From: Chondrus crispus
Taxonomy: Eukaryota > Rhodophyta > Florideophyceae > Gigartinales > Gigartinaceae
Direction of reading: 5' to 3'
Assembly (NCBI RefSeq): GCF_000350225.1
Contig: NW_005179382.1
Span: 361,467-425,466 of the forward strand
Length of the DNA stretch: 64,000 bases
The stretch's first letter is position 1, and every line of letters starts with the position of its first letter. Of the stretch, positions 34,530-44,599 are shown piece by piece. The notes under the pieces were generated by a model that made no database searches, was not told the DNA's origin, and worked only from the letters and a program-made list of their open reading frames with translations. The position numbers and the translations under genes are program-made.

Positions 34530-35310
34530 ATGCCTACTATCACAATCCCCATCAATCTTGGTAGTCATTGGGGAATGTGTGTTGTAGTCCCGGAACCAGA
34601 GTGCGGTCGCGCGAGGATATATAGGGGGACAGTTTGGGGTGGAAGTCGCCAACAGGTGCCCTACATCTACTGCGTGCGGTTTTGGTCCTTCTCTATCGAA
34701 AAGCTCCATGAGAGCCTTTGAGCTAACCCCACTTGCGGTCCGTGAGCAAGATAGTGGCGGTGACACTATGTTCAGGCTAGCCAACGAAATGTGGGACGGA
34801 GGCGAGCAAGTTGAGAAGGATGCAACAAGAGCTTAGGAGCTGTACGGGCGCGCGATTGAGGAGCACGGTCATGTCGGGGCGATGGTAGGTCTAGGCTGTC
34901 TACAATTAAATGACTTGAAAGGGGTGGATACGGACGCGATTCAGGCGGTAGAATTGTATGAGCTGGCCATCGGAAGAGGGCAGAATGTCAGAGCTACGTG
35001 CTACCGCGCGCGCCGAATGCCGGATGGAGAAGAAGGGGTGCGGCGGGACGCAAGGCAGGCTGTGAAGCTATTTGAGCGGGCGGTGGAACAGCACGGTGAT
35101 GTTGAGGAGATGGTGGAGAATAGCGATATGATCGTGCGAGGCGCGGAGGGGTGCAGAGCAACGCGGCTCGTGCCGCGCGGTTTTACGAGCGCGCGATCGG
35201 GGTGCGGGAAGATCGCCACACTATGTTGAGCATGGCAGTCCTGCTGAGAGACGGCGGAAACGAAGTAGCGAGGGATGTGGCGCGGGCGTCGAGGATGTTC
35301 CAGGCAGCCT
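34530..35310 (+). pseudogene. Decayed Sel1-repeat protein, with a possible Ulp1-like fragment upstream
   Basis: From ~34695 the + strand encodes degenerate Sel1/TPR-like units: DTMFRLANEMWDGGEQVEKDATRA, stop, ELYGRAIEEHGHVGAMVGLG, then AVELYELAIGRG and AVKLFERAVEQHGD, and in another frame ARFYERAIGVRED. The ~36-residue spacing with paired Ala/Leu helices fits Sel1-like repeats. An in-frame TAG near 34834 and at least one frameshift near 35140 break it. Just upstream, at 34530-34600, ITIPINLGSHWGMCVV resembles the histidine-bearing strand of Ulp1/C48 cysteine proteases (weak). The repeat region joins an antisense retroelement gag at about 35310. Confidence 0.5.
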
Positions 35311-36780
35311 CGAGATTTTTCTTCGCTTCTTCGCGAATTTCGCTGCTCGTCTTCTCCAACTTCTCGTCGAGGTCAGTCTTGTCGGCGGCTATCCCCGTAG
35401 GGGATTCTTGATCTCCGGGGTCCGTGGCCGTATTGGCCTGGCTCCGGGTGCGAGGACCCCTCGGGATCCTCGACGCTCGTGCCGATTCGCTTCTACTCGC
35501 CCCGGGACCGACGTCCCCGGGTGCGCTTGTTGACATCGCTCGTACGAGCGGACCTACGCAGCAAAAAGGTTACAAACAAAAAGAAAATAAAAAAAGAGTC
35601 CGTTTCCCAGACCACTTCCTTGTCGTAGATAAAACAATTTCTAGGTCGGGAGACCACTTTTGTAGTGCAATGCGCCTGTCGGGCAGAGACCGCGGTCCGA
35701 TGGTCCAGCAAAAACAACAACAGCAACAAAAAGAAGAACTGCCGATGGCACAGCGCTACGGAGTGTCCGACTCTCCCTTCTCCGTTTAAACAAGCTTGCG
35801 ACTCGTAGTAGCTCGGATCCCTGATGGGGGGGGGGGCACAGAGAAATATCACGGCCCGGGATCGGTGTGGTAGAGACTTGCGAAGAGAACTGCTCGACGA
35901 GTGTGGGGTGGGGCGCGTACGTAGATACCCCAGTTCTACTGGGTTGTAAGGCCAATGCTCGTTGAGCTTCTTCGATACCTTGTAACGCGACAAGGCCTTC
36001 GACGGGGACGTCGCAACGCAGCCCGACGGGATGAAATGAAAGTAGCAGCGCTACGTCAACTGTGTCGCCCGATGGCTCGAAACACCTACACCGGTTCGGT
36101 CGCAACCGAGGCCGATGGCACCAACACTGGCTCGTAACACGACGGAGCCCTTCGAGGGAGACGTCGTTACAACGGTCTCCGTCGGAAAATGGGTCACAGT
36201 AGCAGCGCTACGTCAACTGTGTCGCCCGATGGCTCGAAACACCTACTCCGGTTCGGTCGCAACCAACACTGATGGTACCAACACTGGCTCGTAACACGAC
36301 GGAGCCCTTCGAGGGAGACGTCGTTACAACGGTCTCCGTCGGAATATGGGTCACAGTAGCAGCGCTACGTCAACTGCGTCGCCCGATGGCTCGAAACACC
36401 TACACCGGTTCGGTCGCAACCAACACCGATGGTACCAACACAAAATAAGGGAAAAATAGGTAGAATTAGAGATAGAAAAAGATAGGGAAATAAAAGAAAG
36501 AGAAAAGGGAACCCCGAGCGATAGAGGATGCCGTAGGCTTAGGTAAAAGGGAGCGTCTTGGTAGAGACGGACTTCGACCAAGGCGACATTCAACTCCTGC
36601 AACTCGGGTTGGTTTATTGACTTGTTCGGTCAAAGGGATAAGTTATATAGAGCCCCGCCGGGGCGAGTACAGTAGCTCCCGGCTCTAGATTCTAGATCTA
36701 ATTAGTAAATAAATTAAATAATTAAAATAATCGTGCGCTTCGTCGCACACGTGTGTCCCCCAAACCCGGCCTACAGTATC
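35300..36780 (-). mobile_element. Truncated LTR-element 5' end: LTR-like promoter, repeated leader and gag start
   Basis: On the - strand this reads: LTR-like DNA with an A/T island and TCTATATAAC at about 36640-36652; a polypyrimidine leader; 157-bp tandem repeats; then an ATG at 35536 opening a frame (MSTSAPGDVGPGASRSESAR...) with a Pro/Ser/Arg-rich head and a charged helix (DEKLEKTSSEIREEAKKNLEAAWNIL), like a retroelement Gag N-terminus. The frame loses coherence at about 35310, where Sel1-repeat sequence begins, so the body is missing. The TAGATCTA-rich block resembles family-A LTRs, but I cannot align the whole. Confidence 0.4.
36043..36443 (-). repeat. 157-bp tandem repeat, about 2.6 units
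   Basis: TAGCAGCGCTACGTCAACTG starts at 36043 and 36200 and, apart from the following base, at 36357: exactly 157 apart. A more diverged partial unit precedes it (from ~35993). The last unit breaks off at 36443. Each unit contains, on the - strand, a TGGT.CCATC block followed by GTTGCGACCGAACC. Confidence 0.92.
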
Positions 36781-36964
36781 CAATTTTTTTCCTTTTTCAC
36801 TTCCTTCCTCCCCCCTACCCGAGACGGGTATTGCACTACACGAACGACTCGACATCAGAAGTGAAGTACTCACTATCAGTCTCCGAATCCGCGACGATAG
36901 GACTTACTTGGTCAAACTCCAGACTCATTTTCACGGTTGTGTTTCCGATCACCATTGTAACAGA

Positions 36965-38670
36965 CTAGTGACCTAGATCGATGCAGGCTTGAAGTTCTTC
37001 GAGAGTTGGATACCCGATTAAGATGTCAACTGGGGATCCTTCAAGAACCAAGAAGTTGAGTGAAGTAACAGCGCCGTTGAACGTGACAGGAAGTTCCTCG
37101 ATGGAACACAGGCAGGTTGTCTTTTGTGAGTTGGCGACCGTAATCTTCATCGAGGTCGGCTTTGGAGACAGAGAGAGCTTCGATGCCACAGAAGCATTCA
37201 TGACATTAGGGATAGCTCCTGAATCTAACAACGCTCTCATTTGTGTCCTGTAGACTTCTACCGAAACTACTTTCAGACGTTTCGGCAAAGTACCGATCGA
37301 AGCAGCTACGTGGCGTCTAGGGCGACTGTTGAACAAACGACGGATCTCTTTCTTGGCCTCGTCGCCATCTCCTCGAATAAGTTGACCGAATGTCAAACCA
37401 GAGGGGGCGTTTGCGAGGGAAGAAACCACATCGTACTTCCCCGAGTGCTCTTGGATGTCGTTCTTCTTACTCGTCCTCTTCTTTCTTGTTCGACGGCCGG
37501 GCTTAGGAGATTTCCTCATGTGGTTCGGAGTCCAGTACTTACGGGGGTTGAGAAGGGACGGGATTGGCTCGCCGCCACCATTCTTTCGCGTCTTGGCCAC
37601 CGGCGCTCTATCGGCGTTTCTCTTGACTGATGCCACCAACTTGTCATCAGCAGGGAGCTCGTTGTGCGTCACAATACTCACCTAGTTTCCTGCGGAGCCA
37701 GTCGGTGTACCCGACACGGCAATATCCGTCTGGGTCTTCTTAGGGGAGTAAGCGTCGCTACCTCTCTTCTGTGGACCAACTCTAGCCCAACAGATTGTCT
37801 CCGAATGACCAAATTTTCCGCAGCGAGGGCATTTAGTGTCCCTATGCGGATTCGCATCGCATCTATTGGCGCCATGACCCGGTCGCTTGCAATAAGAACA
37901 AGTACGGTCGTGGGCGGGGCGGAATGCTGTTGCGTCATCCCTCGACTGATTCTTCTGGATAATAAGGGAAATATCGGCTAATCGATCAGCTAAAGCGTCA
38001 ACCTTCGTCTCGAGTGGAGACAAATAGCTTTGGAACGCATCATGACCCTTTTTGACCCACCTTGCCCTCTCGGCTCATACATACATTGCGAGCTCTCTGA
38101 CCCCTGGTAGCGCGAATTGCTCAAGGAGTTCGCCGCCGCCTGAAAGGTGCAGCGACCAGACCAGAAGTTCATGATTGCATCGAATAGGGCCTTGTAGGTC
38201 TTCGCACCTCGATAGATGGCAAACTGGGCCAACTCGAGATGTTCCATCACGGCGTTGCGAAGCAGTCCGAACTTCGCATCGTCGTTGAATCCGGCCTTCT
38301 TGTAGAGACGGTCTGAGTTTCGAAGGGACCCACTGAGATCCCCGAAAGAAAGGCAAGCGGCCATCGCATCCCGAATCACATCTTCAGGTGATTCAACCGG
38401 GGCGAACCTTTCGACCAAGGCCTTCTTGACCTTCTGGTACTCGGAGCCATCTGCACTGATATCTCCGTTCTTGACAAAAGTTTCATAAAAGAAGTCGAAT
38501 GCATCTCCCTCCAGGTAGCGAATGAGTTCAGATGCCTTTTCTGCGTCCGACTTGCCAGAGGTGGCAAAATTTTCGAACACGAAGAAGAACTTGTGGGCGT
38601 CGGCCGGCTCCGACCCGTCGAACTGTGAGAGGGAGCCGTCTTCTTTACCACCTCTCCACAAGAGTACCAT
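36965..38670 (-). pseudogene. gag: Ty3/gypsy gag-protease, broken by a frameshift and a TAG
   Basis: ATG at 38670 (MVLLWRGG). Capsid-like helical region with FFFVFENFATSGKSDAEKASELIRYL and KFGLLRNAVMEHLE. A frame change lies near 38040-38090. Two CCHC zinc knuckles follow: CSYCKRPGHGANRC and CPRCGKFGHSETIC. An in-frame TAG (37682-37684) comes next, followed by GTGAGT; this could be read as a splice-donor-like context but is more likely a nonsense mutation. The retropepsin has LLDSGAIPNV and ILIGYPTLEELQ. Stop at 36965. Confidence 0.85.
38656..38669 (-). promoter_or_regulatory. Primer-binding site overlapping gag start codon
   Basis: TGGTACTCTTGTGG on the - strand directly follows the LTR. 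It is identical to the site at 45872-45885. The last A of the LTR plus its first TG form the gag ATG. Confidence 0.6.
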
Positions 38671-38991
38671 GTTGGCGGTGAAGGAGGAAGGCCGCGCGCG
38701 TAGGGGAGCGAGATGTTTTTTTCAGAAGCGAGAAAAGTTTATTGCAAGGGGAGGGTCGGTCGAGGTGTTGTTGTGTTCTGCCCCTGTTGCGGTGTGTCGC
38801 CGCGCGCCCCTTCCTCTTATAGAGGGGCCGCTAACATCTTCCACTCCACAGGACCGCTGCTCTTCAAAGGGAGATTGTCCACGTGTACTCCTGGCGTACA
38901 CGTGAACCAATAAAATCACCCTTTTGAAGGCTTTGGTCCCGGGCCACTCCTGGGTACTGTAACCTGTACAGTACCCAAAATCTCCCTCACA
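38670..38991 (-). repeat. Putative 5' LTR of truncated Ty3 element
   Basis: TGTTGGCGG...CTCCCTCACA on the + strand, 322 bp, with TG/CA ends. The inner end is fixed by the primer site and gag start; the outer end is inferred from the CA and the start of the hairpin repeat at 38992. It contains an inverted TACTGTAACCTGTACAGTA block. No partner LTR is visible. Confidence 0.55.
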
Positions 38992-39116
38992 GTTGTATAG
39001 GCGTTTTGAGAAGTTGCTTGGATGCAACTTCTCATAACTGCCGTGCTTATGCTGTAGCCTACAGCATAGACACGGCAGTACTGCACTGCCTCTATACTGC
39101 GTGATCTAGGCAGACC
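38992..39116 (-). repeat. Hairpin repeat H, copy 1
   Basis: Inverted relative to 49100-49223 and clearly homologous to it. It contains a 43-base near-perfect palindrome at 39037-39079 (two mismatches in 21-base arms around ATGCTGTAG/CTACAGCAT) and a second small inverted repeat AAGTTGC...GCAACTT just left of it. The TATAAAA of copy 2 is degraded here. Confidence 0.85.
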
Positions 39117-39325
39117 TGTGACTTTTCTCGTTCGTTGACAACCTGATACAACGGAATCTGTATAATGCGTTTGAATATTGTACGGTCGATTATGAGGCTC
39201 ACAGAGTATGCCAGACCAAGTTTTTATCACGAGAAGATCGCTGACGTAGGCAGTAGCAAGTCAGTTCGTCGCCTGATTTCTTTGAATAGGAAGCAGCCTT
39301 TTCTTTTTGTTTTCCCCACGAGCCC

Positions 39326-39507
39326 TGTTGGGGTGAAAACGGGATGGGTCGTCCCCGTGTCTTACCCGTGTGTGTTTTCTGTCATGTGTCTTCCCTTGGC
39401 CGTACAGGACGACCGAAAACCACCGCATTTATACTCTTTTTGCGCACGGTCTACAATTACTAACTTAAACTTCCAACTACTTACACCGGTCCCAACCACG
39501 TATCACA
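39326..39507 (-). repeat. 3' LTR of Ty3 element
   Basis: 182 bp, TGTTGGGG ... CGTATCACA on the + strand, matching 45886-46067 end to end. A purine-rich AGTGGGGGCTTG (- strand) abuts it at 39508-39519 as a likely polypurine tract. Confidence 0.93.
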
Positions 39508-39588
39508 CAAGCCCCCACTGAGGCGGGGCCACGGGCCCCGGCCACTCAGATTTTGCCTTTGATTGTGATTTTTCTCCACCCTCCAGCC

Positions 39589-39594
39589 TATATC
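39589..39594 (+). promoter_or_regulatory. Possible TATA element for the histone-tail-mimic gene
   Basis: TATATC in GCCTATATCAACAC, 264 bases upstream of the ATG, followed by a long pyrimidine-rich leader. Weak match, offered only because the gene must be transcribed opposite to the retroelement. Confidence 0.3.
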
Positions 39595-39857
39595 AACACA
39601 GACCTGGGGCTCGGACCCCCTTTCCTTCTTGTGGTATCTGCCGTCACTCTTCGTTCGCCTTTCTCGCTCCATCCCAGCCTCGTATTAGCTCTTCCGGCCT
39701 CCTGCTTCCTGCGCTCCTTAGCCCTCGCGGCTCTTCCGCGTTGCCTCCTTGGTCCTCGTCGTAGCTTAGACCTCCAGTTGCCCACCAAATCGAGAGGCAC
39801 GCAGGTGGGGTTTCAGTCACCGCATGCCCTCTTTGGCCCCCCTCATAGCGTAATACG

Positions 39858-41006
39858 ATGGCGAGGACCAAGCAGACAGCGGCGAATAGCACGGGAGGTA
39901 AGCGTCCGCGGAAGCAGCTCGCTCTGAAAGTTGCACGCTTCGCCAACCGCGGCCACTTAATGTTCGAGCTCTCATCTCGAACAGATGTAACCAAGGTTTC
40001 CAAGACGGGCTCCATATTCCACATTTGGGTGGCCAGCGGGCATCGCCGTTGCGACGTAACAGAACAAGAGTTGAAAAGCCTTCTTGGAGATCATATTACC
40101 GCTCTGCTCCACCGCAAGCAAGATGAAGAGGTTTCTCTCGAAGAGATATTGCGTCTTGGTCTCACAGAGTCGTTGTCGGACACAAACCAGTACTGTATTA
40201 GAGGCGACGGTGAGTGGAATATTGAGTCCATCTATCTCGACGTTGACGACACGTACTATGACGTCGACGCCACAACCAACCTTCCTCACCGTATTTTGCT
40301 CTACACTCTAGCAATTTCCGGAACCGGGAATAGTACAACTCACAAGATTTTTGACGATCCCTTCCAGTTTGGTGGGAGAGATCGAATTAGTGGCTTCTTA
40401 AGTATTGACCGTTTTTGCACAGATCAAAAGGGTAAGAGTCTGAAGATGATCCATGGTTGTTCCAGGGCGGTCAATCCTCGGACTAAGATCTACCGCGTTT
40501 CCACACACGGGACCGTGCGGTTCCAAGATAATAGTGACATGTGCATCCCTGCCGCCGTCTGCAACGATCTCCAACTACTAGGGTCCCCGAACCTTGCCGT
40601 CAAGTACTGGGATCTTTTAGTCCGTAACAGCCTCCTCTTTGAGAAGACCGGCTCTCCGTCACGTCGAATCCAAGATTTCCATGACGCTGCAAAACACCTT
40701 AATCAAGATGAAGTCACTCTCCGCGGGTCGGGTCTTCGTAGTCCATCTCTCGGACTCCTCCTGAGGCTCGACCCGGGTGTCTATGTCGCGACTTTAGAAG
40801 GCTTGCCCCACATAATGCATAGCATCTGCGTCTCGACCATACATTCCATTGTACTTGATTGTATGGAGGGGTTTCCGCTTCGGTTCTGCGCCGGCGCGGT
40901 CAAGGCATGCGTTGGAGCCGACGGGATCTTCGTTGGCGTCTCTGAACTGCGCCAAATTCTCGTTGTCACCCTTCCAAGAAGAAACGGAGCAGAATTGGAA
41001 GCGTGA
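39858..41006 (+). CDS. Histone H3-tail-mimic protein encoded antisense in Ty3 element (382 aa)
   Basis: ATG at 39858 (CGATGG context), TGA at 41004-41006, frame fully open. After the Met, 21 of the first 27 residues equal the histone H3 tail: ARTKQTA, then STGGK, then PRKQLA, then K, AR. In H3 numbering R2, K4, S10, K14, R17, K18, K23 and R26 are kept, while R8 is Ala, K9 is Asn and K27 is Phe. No histone fold follows. The rest is globular. Near the C-terminus a papain-like arrangement can be read: Q223, C229 (QDNSDMCIPAAVC, Gln-Cys spacing as in papain), H321 and D334 (HSICV...VLDCMEG). The family is unknown to me; the tail match is certain and the peptidase reading is tentative. The gene lies between integrase and 3' LTR, opposite to pol, and is intact although pol is dead. 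Confidence 0.88.
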   Translation: MARTKQTAANSTGGKRPRKQLALKVARFANRGHLMFELSSRTDVTKVSKTGSIFHIWVASGHRRCDVTEQELKSLLGDHITALLHRKQDEEVSLEEILRLGLTESLSDTNQYCIRGDGEWNIESIYLDVDDTYYDVDATTNLPHRILLYTLAISGTGNSTTHKIFDDPFQFGGRDRISGFLSIDRFCTDQKGKSLKMIHGCSRAVNPRTKIYRVSTHGTVRFQDNSDMCIPAAVCNDLQLLGSPNLAVKYWDLLVRNSLLFEKTGSPSRRIQDFHDAAKHLNQDEVTLRGSGLRSPSLGLLLRLDPGVYVATLEGLPHIMHSICVSTIHSIVLDCMEGFPLRFCAGAVKACVGADGIFVGVSELRQILVVTLPRRNGAELEA

Positions 41007-41192
41007 GCAGCCGCAGAGCACACAAAAAAGCCGCGATTCGGGGTTTGGGAAGTTCCATTCAGCATTAGAGGACATTGGTGCTTCCCATTGTCTCCATGAC
41101 CCACTCTCTATCTTCTCGTAGCAAGTAATCAGCACTTAATATGCATTTCACTATCTTTCAATTCAAAGCGTAAAAATCCCTAGTCATTTGTC

Positions 41193-44100
41193 TCACTGGA
41201 GGTGCAACAGTTGCCTCTTGTAGAGGACCAGCCTTCTGCCATGTATCTCCCTTCTCGAGTAACGTTGATGCGGCGACACTAAGGTGTACCGCGGATGGCG
41301 CGTACGAGCAAGTCGGCATGGGCCATAGAACTTCGACAAGGCGATAGGCCATTTCTGCATGGGCCCAAGGGCGGCCCCTTTTGCGACCAACACTTCGTCG
41401 CCCGCATTGAAAGTTGCTTCGCGACCGTCTGTTAATGTCGTTGCTGCTCTGCGCCCGATTATTTTTGTTGCTGGCCTCGCCCTGGCTTGCAAGAGTTCCA
41501 TTTTCCGGTGGCGGATCTCGGAGACTCCGAAGAGATGCTCCTGGTCTCCAGGCGCCATCCTGGGCAACACCCCATAATGCAGCTCGAATGGGGACAGTCC
41601 CACCGCCATCCTCCTTTGACAGAATCGACTGAACAGACATCGAGCATCGTCCCACTCAACAATTGCAGGCGAGGCACTGAGAATCATCTTACAGATTGCT
41701 CTCTTCAATGTGCCGACCATCCGCTCTGCCCGTCCGTTCGAAATAGGCACATAGGCGAGCACTGTCTTCCACTTAATCCCGTTTCGTGCCATGAAGGCAT
41801 TCAGGACCGACGCCGTGAAACAAGTAGCGTTGTCCGAGACAAAGACACGTGGTAACCCAAAACAGTGGATTATCTCTTCTTTCACGAACTTCAGCACCTC
41901 CTCTGCCGTCGAGGTGACGGTGGCCTTCGCAATTGGCCAGCCAGTCAGGTGCTCCACGGCAATAAGGTTGTACCTCCCTCCAGAGGGCATACGAGGCAAT
42001 GGTTCCGCAAAATAGATAGAGTATGTATCAAATAACGAAGTCATGGGAAATCGAAGGGTGGTCTTGTACTTCGGAATTGGTGTGGCTTTCTGACAACCGT
42101 CACAACCCCGAACGTAGTCGTGCACGTCTCGGTGGACGGCAGGCCACCAATATCGGTCCAAGACGAATCTCTTCGTCGGTTGCAGATCCCAATGACCTAT
42201 TTCGTCGTGAAAGGCTCTAACGACCCTTCTGCGAGCCCCTATAGGCGAGATAGCGCGTAATCCATTGTTGGTCCTACGGAACAGTTGTCCATTACAGGCC
42301 ATGAAACGTTTGGCGCTTCGGCGGTTGAGCCGACGTCGACGAACATCCACTTCCCTCATATCAATACCCGCGAGGTACCTTGAAATGTCAATAAGATGGA
42401 GTTCCCACTCCATTTGCGCCTCTAGAGGATCCGAAACACTGCAGACAAGATCTCCCTCGTCGTCAGAGTCGACTCCATCCTCGCCCTTGGCTTTCAGGCG
42501 GGACAGGAAGTCAGCTGCACCGTTCTTTCCTCCCGGGCGGTACTTAATTTCGAATTCGTATTCTGCTAGGAAGTCCATCCACCTTGCCAACCTCCCGTGA
42601 ATGTCTCTCTTCTTAAAGGTATACTTCAGGGCTTGGTGATATGTTATTAGCGTGAAGTTCTGTGTTGAAAGCAGGTAAACTTATAACTTCTTCAAAGCGA
42701 AGATCACAGCCAGGGCCTCTCGCTCACAGGCGGAATACTTCCTCTCGGCTGACGTCATCGTGCGACTTGCGTACTGGATCGGGTGGACTTTTCTGTCCTC
42801 TTTTCGTTGGGCCATAACAGCTCCGACTGCGACCGAGGATGCATCAGTCTCCAAGACAAAAGGTTGTTCGAAGTCCGGAAACGCCAAGACTGGCGGGGAG
42901 TTCAACTTGAGCTTAAGCTTCTCGAATGCCTCCTGTATCTCCACCGTCCACTTAAAAGTCCGTTTAGTAGACGTGGCCTCATGTAACGGAGCAGAGATCT
43001 CGGCGAACTTAGGTATGAGGCGGCGGTAGTATCCCGCCAGACCAAGGAAGCTACAAAGCCCTGTGGCATTGGACGGCTCCTTCTCCCTCTTAGTGGCGCT
43101 GACCTTCTCGGGGTCCACTTTGACGCCATCTCCGGTGACTACGTGTCCAAGCAGTCGCGTTTGGGACTGTGCGAAGCTGCATTTTGAGATCTTAAGCTTC
43201 AGCCCGCTCGTAGCAATCACCTTGAAGACTTCACGTAAGTGTGAAGTGTGCTCTTCAACGGACGTCGAGAAGACGACTACGTCGTCTAAGTAAACTCTCA
43301 CGAAGCTAAGCCTTGGAAAAGCTGGTTCATCATCCTTTGGAATGTAGAGGGGGCGTTCATAAACCCGAACGGAATCACCTCGAACTGAAATGTCCCAAAA
43401 CGGCAGACGAAAGTCGTCTTCTCTTTGCAGTTCTCAGCCATCCGGACTTGCTAATACCCCGAGAACAAGTCAAGCGTTGTGAAGACCGAGCTCCCCTCTA
43501 AATCATCGAAGATCTCCTCGAGCTTTGGCAAGGGCCAACGATCGGCTTTCATTTTGCGATTGAGGGTGCGGTAATCTACACAAAACCTGGATTTTCTGTC
43601 TTTCTTCGATGCGATAACGATAGGAAAGGACCAGGCCGAAATGGCGGGGGTTGTTATTCCCGCCTCCAACATCTTACGAAGCTCCTCACGTACCACTTCA
43701 TTGTGGCGTGGCGGAAGCGTACGTGGAGCGTGCGTAATGGGGCTTGGATCTTCTAGCTCAAATGAGTGAGACACCGGAACATCTGCCGGTCTTAAATCGT
43801 CGAGTGACCAAGCTAATATCCCTGAGTTCTGGATAGAATTCAGAATGCTTTCCCTGGCTTCGAAAGCCAGGTGGCGCAATTTCTTTCGGAGAAGGGCTAC
43901 TTGAAGCCGTTCCGGGCCTTCTTCGTCTACTCTGCCATCTCCTTTCGCGTTTTCCGAGTCGGACTTTAGGCCCTCTTTCACTAGATCAGGAAGACCATCC
44001 AATTCATCTTCGACTCCATCCGGTAGCTTGGTGAGTCCCAAATCAGGTTCAAATGGTTGCTGGTCAAGAGTCGCCAAGACAAATTCATTGTCGCTTGTCG

Positions 44101-44599
44101 TAGACGAGCCAGGTACAGCCTCAGAGTCGGAGGTGAAATCCTCACTATCAGTTGAGGCTGCACTCCGTGAAAAGTGTTCCACATCCATGTTGAGGCCTAG
44201 TCTGGTGGTATCATCACCTAATGTCATCTGCACATGTTGATTACCAAGATCGATGCATGCCTGTAGTCCCTCAAGGGTCGGAAGCCCTATGATCAGGTCG
44301 AACGGCGATCCTTTCACGACTAGGAAGTCCAACTTCACGACAAGTTCACCAGACGATGTTGGTATCTGATGAAGCCATCCCAGGCAGGGCGCATTGGCAC
44401 CATTTGCCACCATGATATGCTTCTCAGTCGGTTGTGGGGAGAGGCAAAGCTTAGACGCCAACTTTGGCGAGATTATGTTTGGTACGGCCCCAGAATCTAA
44501 CAGGCCTTGAGCTTCCGTCCCATAAACCTTCACAGTTACCAGCCGCAGCCTTCGAGACTTTGTATCGGCGTGACCTGCGAAAGCACGACCACGGACTCT
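41193..44599 (-). pseudogene. pol: Ty3/gypsy Pol (protease-RT-RNase H-integrase), inactivated
   Basis: Protease LLDSGAVPN and LIIGLPTLEGLQ. RT: VDYRTLN, then TLDLFSGY followed by an in-frame TAG (43451-43453), a one-base frame change near 43300, then YLDDVVVFS. RNase H: ETDASSVAVGAV, and a TAA at 42681; the later acidic box reads TYHQAL where family members have TDHQAL. Integrase: finger HDEIGHWD ... CDGCQKA; the core's first Asp is Tyr (SIYFAEPLP), the second is kept (VSDNATCF), Glu is kept (NGRAERM). Nonsense codons, a frameshift and lost catalytic acids make the enzyme set non-functional. The last ~90 residues are the usual C-terminal integrase tail, without a chromodomain. Confidence 0.9.

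Larger units (their letters stand above)
36780..38991 (-). mobile_element. Truncated Ty3/gypsy element (5' LTR, gag, protease only)
   Basis: The LTR at 38670-38991, primer-binding site, gag, two zinc knuckles and protease are present on the - strand. RT, RNase H and integrase are missing. The coding sequence is closely related to the full-length element at 39326-46067: both start MVLLW, share the same primer site and share the LLDSGA protease. Similarity stops near 36830, and foreign LTR-like DNA begins near 36780. Confidence 0.75.

Noticed and set aside
35822-35836. G run as a possible regulatory G-quadruplex
   Set aside because: A single homopolymer run without spaced G blocks; not supported as a function.
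36043-36443. CRISPR-like array
   Set aside because: Units of 157 bp are continuous tandem repeats without spacers, in eukaryotic DNA.
39858-40020. A true histone H3 gene
   Set aside because: Only the tail matches. K9 and K27 are changed and no histone fold or H3 core sequence follows.
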